A stretch of 64,000 nt of DNA from Nemorincola caseinilytica (GTDB taxonomy: Bacteria; Bacteroidota; Bacteroidia; Chitinophagales; Chitinophagaceae): assembly GCF_039540515.1 (NCBI RefSeq), contig NZ_BAABFA010000008.1:62001-126000 (forward strand). Direction: 5' to 3'. A model generated the notes under the pieces. That model had not been told where the DNA came from, made no database searches, and saw only the letters and a program-made list of their open reading frames with translations. The translations under genes and the position numbers were made by a program. This document shows, piece by piece, positions 41,801 through 49,935 of the stretch. Every line of letters begins with the position of its first letter. The stretch's first letter is position 1.

Positions 41801-43489
41801 GCCAGCGCTACTGGTGGCGGCAAATGGAGCATCAGCGATACCACCATACTCACAGTAGTAGCCTCTATCGATTCTGTTACCGGTGTGGTCACTGCTATAT
41901 CTCCGGGTACGGCTATGGTCACATATAAGCTGCCTACCAGTTGCTATGTCACACGCATCATTACGGTGAACCCAGTGCCCGATGTATCTATAGTTTCTTA
42001 TCCAAGCCTGGTATGTAAGTACGCAAGTGTAACGGTAAATGCTACGGGTGCAGGTACAGGGGGCAACTATACATGGACACCGCCTACAGGCCTGTCGGCC
42101 ACCACGGGTGCTACAGTAGTTGCCAGTCCCACCATTACCACCACTTATACAGTAACGGGTACTACGGCCGCAGGCTGTTCGGATACCGCAGTGGTAACGG
42201 TATGGATAGATTCACTGCTGAACGATATCACCATTACCGGCCAGGACTCTATATGTATGGGCGATTGCACTACCCTTATAGCTAAGGGCCGTGAAAGCAC
42301 TTACTTCGAATGGAGGCCGTCCACAGGTCTGTCATGTACTATATGCGATACCGTTACGGCATGCCCCACTACTACCACGGTATACAATGCCCTGGCCATA
42401 GACTCGCTGGGTTGCCGCGACTCGCTCTTCTTTACAGTGCGTGTGCTGCCGCTGCCGCTCATGACGGTATCGCCGAACCCCGTTATAGTATGTAACGGCA
42501 GGTCCACACAGGTGAATATCACAGATGCATCAGGTACTGCAGGTACTACATTCGAGTGGTTCCCCAATGCATTCCTCTCTTGTGTTGTTTGTCCAGACCC
42601 CGTTATATCCGCTACCTCTAACCTTGTATACAGGGTGATAGGTGTTACGCCGTTCGGCTGCCGCGACTCTATAAGGATACCGGTGACCGTACTGGATAGC
42701 GCGTTCAACAGCATCAACAAGGATACCGTTATATGCGAGGGTGCAAGCGCACAACTGTACGCCATCAGCTACAATCCCGATGGTTCAAGGTCCGATTTCC
42801 GCTGGTCGCCCACTACCAACATGAGCGATCCTACCATATCGAACCCAGTGGTGACACCTATAGCTACCACTACATATAGTGTTGCCATCACGCCTAACGT
42901 ATGCTTCCCCGATACGCTCTACACTACCGTTGTTGTAGTGCCCGCGCCGGAGATCAGCATTACGCCTAAGAGCTCAACGGTGGCACCGGGTACGCCTGTT
43001 ACGCTTACGGCCAGCATAGATAACCAGGTGGTCGTTAGTTCTTTCGCCTGGACCGACCCAGCTACACTGTCGTGCTACGAATGTTTCCGTACCGTGGCCA
43101 CGCCTAGCGTTACCACTACCTATACGTTCACTGCTACATCGGTATATGGTTGTACCAGCTCTGCTACGGCTGTTGTGAATGTTGGTTGTGAAAGCAGCCA
43201 GATATATATACCCAACTCCTTCACCCCGAACGGAGATGGTATGAACGACCGCTTCTATGTACAGGGCAAGGGTATAGGCAAGGTCACCAAGTTCCTCATC
43301 TATGGTCGCTGGGGCCAGCTTGTATACGAGGGCTACAACCTGGATGTGAACGATGCCTCAAGAGGCTGGGATGGCCAGTACAAAGATGTGATGATGCCTC
43401 CGGGTGTGTACTACTATGTGGTAGAAGCTACATGTAGCCTCAATGGTACCCTGTTCACATACCAGGGCGATGTGACGATAGTAAAATAA
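35843..43489 (+). CDS. Giant T9SS-secreted Ig-like repeat protein
   Basis: A 2,548-residue surface protein. A long signal peptide (about 1-45) is followed by an N-terminal unique domain (to ~168), 25 tandem Ig-like (Big_2-type) repeats of about 75 residues, five PKD-like domains (about 2050-2450; WTPPTGLS, FEWRPSTGLSC, FEWFPNAFLSC), and a gliding-motility-type C-terminal domain (IPNSFTPNGDGMNDRF to VTIVK) that marks it as a type B T9SS cargo. Nearly every repeat keeps two Cys, one after the ITGP-xxVC start and one in LPTGC, likely disulfides. With the PorP/SprF gene just downstream this recalls SprB-SprF. Role as adhesin is inferred. Confidence 0.9.
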   Translation: MNNFLRAQLRHFQNNSIKPLKWSYLSMVCGLMLVASLAAPVRGLAAIGFSGGNITPTPQLVCSGSVGSFTFTPTTCSLPVGADWTADYAIDSFDFVTLNWLTPAFGTVSGSISAASPTVVYTTDVLISSACYQLRYRVRLTNITQPCIPGTTAFNSGDAVLNVCPAADPITGPSAVCVNGTITLATTSTGGAWSSSASGIASVGTDGVVTGHVAGTADIIYTLPGGCTAIHPVTVNANPTAVTGPTVACQGTTATYTLAGGPVPGTWSSTDPTVGTIDVATGVYTASATNSGLSTITFTNASGCTSSLAITINPFPNAIGCNTAMCFGDSINLCSTTPGGVWTSGDPSVITMVDPATGRITPTSPTAGTATVSYTVGGCSVTTIATATAAPSSIVGPTVVCEGATITLTGNPGGGTWSTTTPAIFSVNPGTGDVLALAGSGGSTGTVVYHLGTCTLSATVSVNVSPTPIIGGPQLCVGQTVTFTSTPAGGFWTRTPIVGTLNITTGVFTPPSTVGTVTISYTLPGTGCRTTKVVTVGVAPDTITGPTIVCQNSSITMCNATFGGDWGTITGGTGTATVNPVSAGCTSVTGTAPGTVIVTYALSATGCSTSKVITVDPAPTVITGPDYVCQGQTSNYSSSPGLGLWTIAPTTVATVTPATGVVTGVATGTATLTYTLPNGCSVSRVVTVATTPSTITGILAICVGQSTTLTSAPPGGTWMGTDTSVAFVDTLLGTVTGRSPGAIIVTRTLQPSGCNTTTVVTVNPLPPAITGSLQVCQFECTTLSNPIPGGTWSSLITGVATIGSSSGVACGHLPGTTTISYTFTSTGCSRTAVFTVNPQPLAIDGTLSVCVGSTTVLTNFSPGGPGTWTSGNPAVAPVNPTTGMVTGVSAGTANITYTLPTGCDTFATVTVNPLPAAITATNGIHTCVGSCKPLSNASPGGTWSSQDPSIATVHPSLGTLCGVNVGTTFITYTLPTGCITVSIATVQPTPPLPIGTDSVCVGSTVTFTHDTAGGTWSSGNLGVATVFLGTGVITGVSQGTANITYTTPIGCTTFRTLTVNPVPPAITGTLYMCVNNTSTLSNSMPGGTWVSGTTSIAVVGSSTGVVTGISAGTTLITYVMPTGCMATAVVTVYPLPVITGSVLVCPGVASTLNATPAGGLWTSSPTSIATIGSLTGVVMGVNPGTVNITYILASTCQAHVTATVQPLPAVITGPDQVCVGSDIQLFNFTGGGGTWSSSNPAIGSVGVTSGIVTGVSAGVVSITFTATTTGCVISKLVTVNPLPSAITGPSSVCVGSTITLGSTPPGGTWSVSGGHTSIVSGTGVLTGVSAGVDNITYTLPTGCIAVRSVTVDPLPAAIAGSLHVCFGNTATIYSGPAGGTWTWTNATGVINLTPLVAGSDTATITGITPGTATVTYTLPSGCEVTTTVTVDSLPGPITGLLNICVNDTTTLHSSSPGGTWSSDNVFIAVINGTSPTTGLLASVSAGTVTITYTLPTGCFITAVMTINPIPQPILGPLAICKDDVVTLSNVTTGGMWTSGNGAVATIGSASGTVTGIAPGTSVITYTLPSSCSRTAVLTVNPLPLPITGPLSICRGDTVVLTSATPGGTWSSGNPDTAFIFMPSGIMIGISPGPATITYTLPTGCKATTLVTVNPIPTAFNIAGSRVVCQGQSATLSHPTMPGGTWSATPTTVVTINATTGTYTGISGFGTATIRYVMPTGCDTFITVTVNPLPAAITGVLAVCVGNTSLLSSTTPGGTWSSSSPGVGTIDPNTGLFTAIAPTNTLITYRLTATGCAVTAVATVNPLPGTITGPASMCLDDTVVIGSTPTGGSWSFSPSGILNVIAIPPSFGTASVVGVSPGTATITYTLPTGCFRTSTFTVDSLPNPIVGPDTVCVGSTIILASTPSGSSGSGTWSFTSTPGGVISIAPFASHPDSATITGILPDTALVTFTNGHGCTAGHTVYVRPLPAGITGPTNVCVGFTITQASATGGGKWSISDTTILTVVASIDSVTGVVTAISPGTAMVTYKLPTSCYVTRIITVNPVPDVSIVSYPSLVCKYASVTVNATGAGTGGNYTWTPPTGLSATTGATVVASPTITTTYTVTGTTAAGCSDTAVVTVWIDSLLNDITITGQDSICMGDCTTLIAKGRESTYFEWRPSTGLSCTICDTVTACPTTTTVYNALAIDSLGCRDSLFFTVRVLPLPLMTVSPNPVIVCNGRSTQVNITDASGTAGTTFEWFPNAFLSCVVCPDPVISATSNLVYRVIGVTPFGCRDSIRIPVTVLDSAFNSINKDTVICEGASAQLYAISYNPDGSRSDFRWSPTTNMSDPTISNPVVTPIATTTYSVAITPNVCFPDTLYTTVVVVPAPEISITPKSSTVAPGTPVTLTASIDNQVVVSSFAWTDPATLSCYECFRTVATPSVTTTYTFTATSVYGCTSSATAVVNVGCESSQIYIPNSFTPNGDGMNDRFYVQGKGIGKVTKFLIYGRWGQLVYEGYNLDVNDASRGWDGQYKDVMMPPGVYYYVVEATCSLNGTLFTYQGDVTIVK
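36349..41980 (+). repeat. 25 tandem coding repeats of about 225 bases
   Basis: Each unit starts with ITGxxxVC, has PGGTWSS in the middle, then GxVTGVSAGTAxITYTLPTGC and ends with VTVNPLP. Units are similar in protein but well diverged in DNA, so this is an old array rather than a recent expansion. Confidence 0.85.
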
Positions 43490-43519
43490 TTATTGAGTTA
43501 ATTCGATAAAAGGATAGAA

Positions 43520-44596
43520 ATGAAGCGTTATTTAAAGGTCTTATCTGCAGGTGTTCTCGTTGGTCTCGGCCTTACTGCGCGTGCGCAGAACGATATCCAC
43601 TATTCGCAGTTCTATGAGAATGCGCTCTTACGCAACCCTGCGCTCACGGGTATCTTCACCGGCGACTACAAGCTCGGTTTCGATTACCGCAGCCAGTGGG
43701 CCCAGGTATCAAAACCGTACTCTACGGTAATGCTGTCTGGCGAAACGCGCATACTCGTGAACCGCGAGCTGTACGATTACCTCAGTTTCGGCCTTGCCAT
43801 AGACCATGATAAAGCAGGTTCTATAGATTTCGCTACCACGCGCGTCTATCCGGCTATCAGCTACAACAAGTCGCTGGAGGATAAGTATTATTCTTATCTC
43901 TCGGTAGGACTTACCTGTGGCTATGTAGGTACTTCTCTGAACCAGTCGCGTATGACCACCGCCAACCAGTATGTGGGCGGTGAGTTCAACTCGGGCAATT
44001 CTACCGGCGAAAGCGTATCTTACCGCAGGCAGAGCGATTATGACCTGGGTGCAGGTGTGAGCCTCAACAGCTCGCTCGATCAGAACGGGGCGTTCAACTA
44101 CTACCTCGGTGCCAGCGTTTACCACATCAATACTCCCTCGCAAGACCTTGCTGCTACAGAACCCGTGAACCTGAATATGAAATGGCAGTTCAATGCCGGT
44201 TTCCACTCTTCGTTCAGCGAGCAGTTCGGTGTCACTGTTCATAGCAATGTAAGCTACCAGGCGCCCAGTACAGAGTATGTGTTCGGCGGCTTCCTCACAT
44301 GGCGCAGTGTGCCGGTGGGCCTGCCCAGCGTGTTCGCGCTCAATTTCGGTGCCTTCTACCGCTATACCGATGGCCAGGGCGATGCCTTCATACCTATGGT
44401 GCGTGTCGATTACAAGGATGTATCTGTAGGCTTCACGCATGATGCCACAAGGTCGGCCCTGGCATCGTCCATACCGGGTACCAGCGCCACCGAGCTTACG
44501 CTCTACATCCGTGGCAACTACCTGCACAACAAGAACCCCCGCGATCCTGTATTCTGTCCCCGTTTCGAAGACGTGAACAACTACAACTTCAGGTAA
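43520..44596 (+). CDS. PorP/SprF-family type IX secretion membrane protein
   Basis: A 358-residue outer-membrane barrel protein with a signal peptide (about 1-22). The start of the mature protein, QNDIHYSQFYENALLRNPALTGIFTGDYK, is the PorP/SprF signature. Such proteins anchor or help export particular type B T9SS cargo. It begins 30 bases after the giant repeat protein and shares its strand, so the pair is very likely an operon in which this protein serves that cargo. Confidence 0.92.
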   Translation: MKRYLKVLSAGVLVGLGLTARAQNDIHYSQFYENALLRNPALTGIFTGDYKLGFDYRSQWAQVSKPYSTVMLSGETRILVNRELYDYLSFGLAIDHDKAGSIDFATTRVYPAISYNKSLEDKYYSYLSVGLTCGYVGTSLNQSRMTTANQYVGGEFNSGNSTGESVSYRRQSDYDLGAGVSLNSSLDQNGAFNYYLGASVYHINTPSQDLAATEPVNLNMKWQFNAGFHSSFSEQFGVTVHSNVSYQAPSTEYVFGGFLTWRSVPVGLPSVFALNFGAFYRYTDGQGDAFIPMVRVDYKDVSVGFTHDATRSALASSIPGTSATELTLYIRGNYLHNKNPRDPVFCPRFEDVNNYNFR

Positions 44597-44616
44597 CAGC
44601 TATTGCATACATACAA

Positions 44617-44653
44617 CAAAACGGCCGTGGTACTCCACGGCCGTTTTGCTTTT
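44617..44653. terminator. Bidirectional terminator after PorP/SprF
   Basis: CAAAACGGCCGTGG (44617-44630) pairs perfectly with 44635-44648 over a TACT loop, followed by CTTTTT. Confidence 0.88.
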
Positions 44654-44664
44654 TATCACAGGGC

Positions 44665-45084
44665 TCAGAAGGGTAGCCCTTCTTTTTCCCGTTGCTCCTT
44701 TATGAATTCGGTGTCAAAGGTGAGCTTTTTGCATACAGGCGCTTTGGCATCCATCATTCGCCAGAAGGGGGTTATCTGCTTCAATGGTTTGCCCTCATTG
44801 TATGCCTCCCATGCCGCCTCTGCCACTATGCGCAGAAATATACCTGCCGTCAGCGGGCATGTATATTCGGCATTATGCTCGGCCGCCAGGTCTTTGCGCA
44901 TCTGCAGTATGCCGGTGTGCGTGCCGCGTGGTATGTTGCGCACATATGCATCCACTATGGCAGGTGTGGCCACCAGCATGGTAGCCCCCTCGGGTATATC
45001 GGCAAATTTCTTTTCCAGCCGTTCCACCTTCGGGCCGTCGCCGGCCGCCAGCTTCTCTTTCCAGGTCTTGCGTTTATATGCCAT
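44665..45084 (-). CDS. MGMT-related protein without the repair motif
   Basis: A 139-residue protein from ATG 45084 (MAYKRKTWKEKLAAGDG...). Segments PRGTHTGILQMRKDLAAEH and CPLTAGIFLRIVAEAA match a small family related to O6-alkylguanine-DNA methyltransferases in which the PCHR active site is replaced by a TCPxTxG motif. It is not expected to repair DNA by the usual route. It begins 11 bases after the adenylyl cyclase stop, so it is the second gene of that transcript. True role unknown. Confidence 0.65.
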   Translation of the reverse strand: MAYKRKTWKEKLAAGDGPKVERLEKKFADIPEGATMLVATPAIVDAYVRNIPRGTHTGILQMRKDLAAEHNAEYTCPLTAGIFLRIVAEAAWEAYNEGKPLKQITPFWRMMDAKAPVCKKLTFDTEFIKEQREKEGLPF

Positions 45085-45095
45085 ATAGTGTGTGT

Positions 45096-47162
45096 TTATT
45101 TTTCTCCTTCTACAAAGTACATGTTCATCTCGCCCTTGTTGCGTGCGTTTATCATGCCCCTGTGTGTGCAGCGGAACCGCTCCCGTATGAGTACATAAGT
45201 GGCCTCTGATACATTGATGCGCCCCGGTTCGCTGCTCGATTCCATACGGGCCGCCGTATTCACGGTATCGCCCCATATATCGTAGGCGAATTTCTTTATG
45301 CCCACTATGCCAGCTACCACACTGCCGCTGTGTATGCCTATCCGTATCCGGAAACTGTTTTGCGGCATCATTTCCCTGCGGGCCTTCATAAAGGCCAGTA
45401 TCTCCAAGGCCGCCTTTGTCACCTTCGCAGCATGATCGGGGTCGGGTAGGGGCAGGCCGCTCACTGCCAGGTAGGCATCGCCTATGGTCTTTATCTTCTC
45501 TATCCCGTATTTCGATATGATCTCGTCAAAGGTGCGGAAGCATACATGCAGCTCATCTACCAGTTCTTGCGGGCTCATGCGCTCGCCTGCCTGGGTAAAG
45601 TTCACAAAGTCGGTGAACATCACACTCACGTTGTTGAACAGTCTTGCATCCGAATGCCCCGTCTGTTTCAGTTCTTCGGCTATCTCGCCCGGCAGTATGT
45701 TCAGCAGCAGGTCGTCCGATCTTTGTTTCTCTGTCTTCAGCTCATCGTTCCGCCTTTCCAGTTGTTGCTTCTGGGCCACTACCTCGGCGGTGCGGGTCGT
45801 CACTTCGTGCTCCAGTTCCTCCTTGCGGCTCTCTATCAGCCTGGTTCTTTCCAGCTCCTGTGCTATCGTCTTGTCCGATAGCTCTTTTACCTGCTGCAGG
45901 TTGTTCTTCAGTTGCTTGTTGATGTAGGCAAAGTTCCATGCCAGGAACAGCGACATAGATACCGGCAGGGCCATGAACGACAATGCCGCCAGCCCCAGGA
46001 ATACGGCAGCTCCTACCGAGTTCTCTTCGTCGAAGGTGAGCCCCTGGTTGGCAGCTATGTATATGAGGGTGCAGAAAAGGAATATGGCGAACATCAGTAC
46101 ACCCACACCTATTATCCGTGCGCCTCTCACCTTGCGCACTATGGCTTTTATTATCAGCACTATGGTCTCCAGCAGCACCAGCACTACCAGCGCATACAGC
46201 CCTATGCTGCCCAGGTTCTTATAGTCTTTCGATAGCCATATGGCCAATGGGAAAACAAGGCATTGTACCGATATGATGGTGAAGCGCAGTCTTTTCTTGC
46301 TGAAAAGCTCATTCACAAAGCCGCTCAGCGAAAAGCATATGAGCGATATGATGGTAGGTATGCTATAGTAGCTCGAAAGCTCTATGGCAGGGCTGGCCGT
46401 GCCCGAGGTCAGCCATGCAGTATAGAACAGCAAGGCGAAACCCATGCAGAAAAGGCTGAAGAACAGGTTCGACCGTATGCCCCTGTTATACAGGTACAGA
46501 AATAGGTGCGATGTAGATAGCGCTATGAAAATGCCGAACATCAGTATGAAGATGAACGTATTGCTCACTAGCTTGTTATTGGCCACACTCGTAAAATGCT
46601 GCGCCGTCATTATGGCTATGTCAAAGCCCACCGCGCTCGAATTGTAGGTGCGGTAGTTCTTGTCCGCATCATAGTTAGCGTACCGCACTGCCAGCACATG
46701 GTGCGCCGCTCTCGTCAGCACAAAGTATGCAGGGTCGGTAAAGGGGTTCACATACCTGCTGCTGTCTCGTCCATTTATCTTGCCATAAGTGCGTATCCGC
46801 TCCCCGTCCAGGTACACCTCCGATGCACCCATATGTGTCAGTGTCATGGCCAGCGGCACATTCACCATGCTGCTGTCGGCCACAAAATGCAGCCTGAACC
46901 AGCCTATCGTATAGTTGCGGTAGTAAGGCACGTTATGTACCATGCTGTCCATGTCGGTGTTCACCGTCTGCCATCGGCTATCGTCAAAGGCAGTGTCTGC
47001 CCATCTGCGCTCATCGCCGGGGCTGTATAGCCACTCTTTCCCCAGTACATTGCTGCTTATGATGCGCTCCTCCAGTTGCAATACCTTATACCGTCCTGTG
47101 TCGGGCTGCGGTAGCGCAGCCAGTGGCATTAGTAGAAGCAGTATGGTGATAAGCCTTCTCAT
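45096..47162 (-). CDS. 7TM receptor-type adenylyl cyclase
   Basis: A 688-residue protein: signal peptide (1-19), an extracellular beta-sandwich (about 25-195; WADTAFDDSRW), seven membrane helices of the 7TMR-DISM kind (about 205-435), a coiled coil (440-515) and a class III cyclase domain (about 530-688). Metal-binding Asp is in VMFTDFVNF and in TIGDAY; the ATP-selecting Lys and Asp are in EKIKTIGD and YDIWGDTVN, so cAMP is the expected product. It should couple an outside ligand to cAMP. The longer frame to 47240 adds residues ahead of the signal peptide and is rejected. Confidence 0.87.
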   Translation of the reverse strand: MRRLITILLLLMPLAALPQPDTGRYKVLQLEERIISSNVLGKEWLYSPGDERRWADTAFDDSRWQTVNTDMDSMVHNVPYYRNYTIGWFRLHFVADSSMVNVPLAMTLTHMGASEVYLDGERIRTYGKINGRDSSRYVNPFTDPAYFVLTRAAHHVLAVRYANYDADKNYRTYNSSAVGFDIAIMTAQHFTSVANNKLVSNTFIFILMFGIFIALSTSHLFLYLYNRGIRSNLFFSLFCMGFALLFYTAWLTSGTASPAIELSSYYSIPTIISLICFSLSGFVNELFSKKRLRFTIISVQCLVFPLAIWLSKDYKNLGSIGLYALVVLVLLETIVLIIKAIVRKVRGARIIGVGVLMFAIFLFCTLIYIAANQGLTFDEENSVGAAVFLGLAALSFMALPVSMSLFLAWNFAYINKQLKNNLQQVKELSDKTIAQELERTRLIESRKEELEHEVTTRTAEVVAQKQQLERRNDELKTEKQRSDDLLLNILPGEIAEELKQTGHSDARLFNNVSVMFTDFVNFTQAGERMSPQELVDELHVCFRTFDEIISKYGIEKIKTIGDAYLAVSGLPLPDPDHAAKVTKAALEILAFMKARREMMPQNSFRIRIGIHSGSVVAGIVGIKKFAYDIWGDTVNTAARMESSSEPGRINVSEATYVLIRERFRCTHRGMINARNKGEMNMYFVEGEK

Positions 47163-47337
47163 AGCGCCGGTATGACCATAAGTTAAAGGTAATGATCGTT
47201 GCGGGAATGATAAAACATCGCACACAAAGTTCATTTGCAAATATATCGGCTAAGTACGCAGATATGTTACTGCCTGGGGAATATGCATAGTTCTATACCT
47301 AGAATATCTCAACGGTATTGTTTGTGGCAGACAGGAA

Positions 47338-48393
47338 TTATTTATCCCGCAGCGCCCTGGGTTTCCACCCAAGGTCGGTAAATAGCTTGCGGCGCAGCAG
47401 AAAGTAGTCCCACACTATGCTGCGGCGGTATATGCCCTCTTCGTTGCGTGTGGTTATCAGTTTTTTGTTCTCGCGCCTGCGGCCCAGCCATTTGCCTATA
47501 TCGCGGTAGCAGTGGAAATGCGCCTTCACGATGATGAGCATCTCTTTTATATCGCCCTTCAGCAGCAGGCGCAGCCCGGCCACACCATCCAGCACCAGCC
47601 TCATGGGGAAGAGCCACACCAGTTTGCTGCTTTTCTCGTTCTTCAGCAGCAGTATCAGGTTGTTCCTGAAGTTGTAATACAGCTTTTGCGGGCTGCCATA
47701 GCTTATCACGCTGCCGCCCACATGGTACACCGTCGATGAGCCCACATACCCTATCTTATATCCTGCGTTCTTCAGCCGCCAGCACAGGTCCACCTCTTCC
47801 ATGTGCGCATATAGCTCATTGTCCAGACCGCCTACCTTGTGGTACAGGTCGGCCCGCACCATAAAGCACCCGCCCGATGCCCAGAACACCTCTATATCAT
47901 CATCGTACTGGTTGTGGTCCTTCTCTATATCGAAGAAGATGCGCCCTCGGCAGAAGAGGTAGCCATATTTATCCATAAAGCCCCCGCCCGCACCTGCGTA
48001 TTCAAATTTATCGCGCTCGCGGTAGTAGCGTATCTTGGGCTGGCAGGCGGCCAGCATAGGTTGTGCCTCCATGGCCGCTCTCAGTGGTGGGAACCATCCA
48101 TGCGTCACCTCGAAGTCGGCGCTCAGCAGTATATAGTATTTGGCCTCTATCTGTTTCAGGGCCTCGTAGTAGCCATTGGCAAAGCCATGGTTCACCTCTA
48201 TGCGCAGCGTCTTTACCGTAGGAAAATTGGTCTGCACATACTGCAGCGTATCGTCGGTCGATGCGTTGTCGGCCACTATCACGTCATAGCCGGTGTGGGC
48301 CTCGGCCACAATAAGGGGTAAGAAAAGCTCATGCCACTTGGCGCCGTTGTAGCTTAGTATCACAACGGCTGTGTCATGCTGGCACGAGATCAT
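47338..48393 (-). CDS. Family 2 glycosyltransferase
   Basis: A 351-residue GT-A fold enzyme. AVVILSYNG at the N-terminus, DVIVADNASTDDTLQ (nucleotide-binding) and the SADFEV stretch at the DxD position are visible, and HMEEVDLCWRLKNAGY is the catalytic-base region. It resembles rhamnosyl- or dTDP-sugar transferases of cell-surface polysaccharide synthesis. No signal peptide. A small membrane protein gene precedes it by 27 bases on the same strand. Confidence 0.9.
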   Translation of the reverse strand: MISCQHDTAVVILSYNGAKWHELFLPLIVAEAHTGYDVIVADNASTDDTLQYVQTNFPTVKTLRIEVNHGFANGYYEALKQIEAKYYILLSADFEVTHGWFPPLRAAMEAQPMLAACQPKIRYYRERDKFEYAGAGGGFMDKYGYLFCRGRIFFDIEKDHNQYDDDIEVFWASGGCFMVRADLYHKVGGLDNELYAHMEEVDLCWRLKNAGYKIGYVGSSTVYHVGGSVISYGSPQKLYYNFRNNLILLLKNEKSSKLVWLFPMRLVLDGVAGLRLLLKGDIKEMLIIVKAHFHCYRDIGKWLGRRRENKKLITTRNEEGIYRRSIVWDYFLLRRKLFTDLGWKPRALRDK

Positions 48394-48420
48394 GAGCTTA
48401 TATAAGGTAAAAAGAAGGGT

Positions 48421-48642
48421 TTATTTATACTTCGGATCGTACAGTGTGTTGTCCGGCACTTTTACGTCCGCATTCTTCTGGTATTTGTGCTCCCACAGGT
48501 TGTAGCAGCCCGACCACGCGAATATGAAAAAGCCGAAGAACGACAACAGGAACAAAAAGCGCGATTTGGAAGGCTTGTTCAGCTCTATATCGTGTGGGTT
48601 GTCTATCTCTGTGCCGTTGTGGTCTTGATGATGTGTATTCAT
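48421..48642 (-). CDS. Small single-span membrane protein
   Basis: A 73-residue protein with a polar, His/Asp-rich N-terminus, one membrane helix at about residues 28-46 (RFLFLLSFFGFFIFAWSG) and a charged C-terminus. It is upstream of the glycosyltransferase in the same unit. No family recognised. Confidence 0.6.
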   Translation of the reverse strand: MNTHHQDHNGTEIDNPHDIELNKPSKSRFLFLLSFFGFFIFAWSGCYNLWEHKYQKNADVKVPDNTLYDPKYK

Positions 48643-48738
48643 TGGAATATGAAAAGTTACTCTCGCAAAAATAATAGTAATTCCCTAAAGATCATAATAT
48701 TTTTACAGTACACCCGTTAAGGGGTCGTGACCACTCTG

Positions 48739-49881
48739 ATGCGCCAATATCTCAACTGGAAAACATATCTCGCCATTGTGGCGCTGCTCATTGTGGCCGC
48801 CTCTCTTTACTATACCGACCGGCTTGCCGCACAGCTGGCCATAGAGGAAAAAAAGAAGGTGGAAGAAGTGGCCGATGCCCTGAAGATACTCAGCGACCCC
48901 AGCAATACCAAAGACCTGGAGACCGCCGTGGCCATCAATACCATGGCGCAGAACAAGACCATTCCCCTCATAATAGCCGATGAAAAGGGCCGCATAAAGG
49001 ATAAGATAAATATCGATAGCAGCCGTGCCCTGGGCCGCAGCAACTATGCCGAGCTGCAACTGCAGAAATATCGGTCCCAGCACGCCCCCATCAAGGTTGA
49101 TTATGGTACCGGTATCGATTATGTATACTATGGCGAATCCTTCCTGCTCACCCAGCTTCGCTACTTTCCCTATGTGCAACTGGCCATCATAGTGCTCTTC
49201 CTGGTAGTGGTGCTGCTGGCCCTCAATGCTGCCCACCGCAGCCTGCAGAACCAAGTGTGGGTGGGCCTGTCAAAAGAAACGGCCCACCAGATGGGCACAC
49301 CCCTCAGCTCTATGGAGGGCTGGCTGGAGCTGCTGCGCGACGACCACAACAATATCGATGCCATTGCCGAGATGCAGAACGACCTGGACCGCCTGAAGCT
49401 CGTGGCCGATCGCTTTGGCAAGGTAGGCAGCGCGCCCAACCTGGAGGAGGAGAACCTCATAACCCGCCTGCACAATATGGTGGCCTATATGCAGAAACGC
49501 AGCCCGCAGAAGGTGCGCATAGCCCTGCATACTAGGGAAGATGATGTGCGTGTCAATATCAGTGGCCCCCTGTTCGACTGGGTAATGGAGAACCTCATCC
49601 GCAATGCACTCGATGCCCTCGCCGGCCAGGGCAATATCGATATCACCGTCACCAATACGCCCCAGCAGGTATGGGTCGATGTTCAGGATACCGGCAAAGG
49701 CATACCTGCCCACCAGGTAAAGAAAGTCTTCACGCCCGGTTTCACCACTAAGAAGAGGGGCTGGGGCCTTGGCCTCTCCCTTGCCCGCCGCATCATCACC
49801 ATTTACCACCACGGGTCCATCTTCGTCAAGAATAGCGAGGTAGGTAAAGGCACCACATTCCGCATCATCCTCAGGCGGTAA
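48739..49881 (+). CDS. Membrane sensor histidine kinase
   Basis: A 380-residue kinase with two membrane helices (about 9-26 and 145-164) framing a periplasmic sensor part. His183 lies in the HisKA-type motif KETAHQMGTPLSSMEGW. The HATPase domain has N (ENLIRNALDAL), G1 (VQDTGKGIP), and G2 (TTKKRGWGLGLSLARRI). No response regulator gene is near, so the partner is elsewhere. A GTG at 48727 could add four residues. The gene is followed directly by the TTATGAA-type repeats. Confidence 0.9.
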   Translation: MRQYLNWKTYLAIVALLIVAASLYYTDRLAAQLAIEEKKKVEEVADALKILSDPSNTKDLETAVAINTMAQNKTIPLIIADEKGRIKDKINIDSSRALGRSNYAELQLQKYRSQHAPIKVDYGTGIDYVYYGESFLLTQLRYFPYVQLAIIVLFLVVVLLALNAAHRSLQNQVWVGLSKETAHQMGTPLSSMEGWLELLRDDHNNIDAIAEMQNDLDRLKLVADRFGKVGSAPNLEEENLITRLHNMVAYMQKRSPQKVRIALHTREDDVRVNISGPLFDWVMENLIRNALDALAGQGNIDITVTNTPQQVWVDVQDTGKGIPAHQVKKVFTPGFTTKKRGWGLGLSLARRIITIYHHGSIFVKNSEVGKGTTFRIILRR

Positions 49882-49921
49882 TTATGAACTATGAGTTATG
49901 AAGTATGAATTATGAAGTTTA
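49880..49921. repeat. Left flanking repeat of the S23 gene
   Basis: A run of ATTATGAA/ACTATGAG-like units. A 20-base segment at 49890-49909 recurs as a perfect inverted copy at 50356-50375. It starts on the stop codon of the histidine kinase gene. Confidence 0.75.
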
Positions 49922-49935
49922 CATATTGTTAGGAT

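Noticed and set aside
36349..41980. CRISPR or satellite array
   Set aside because: The repeated DNA is in frame within one gene, about 225 bases per unit and well diverged; there are no spacers.
45096..47240. Cyclase start at 47240
   Set aside because: It would place 26 extra residues before a good signal peptide starting at 47162.
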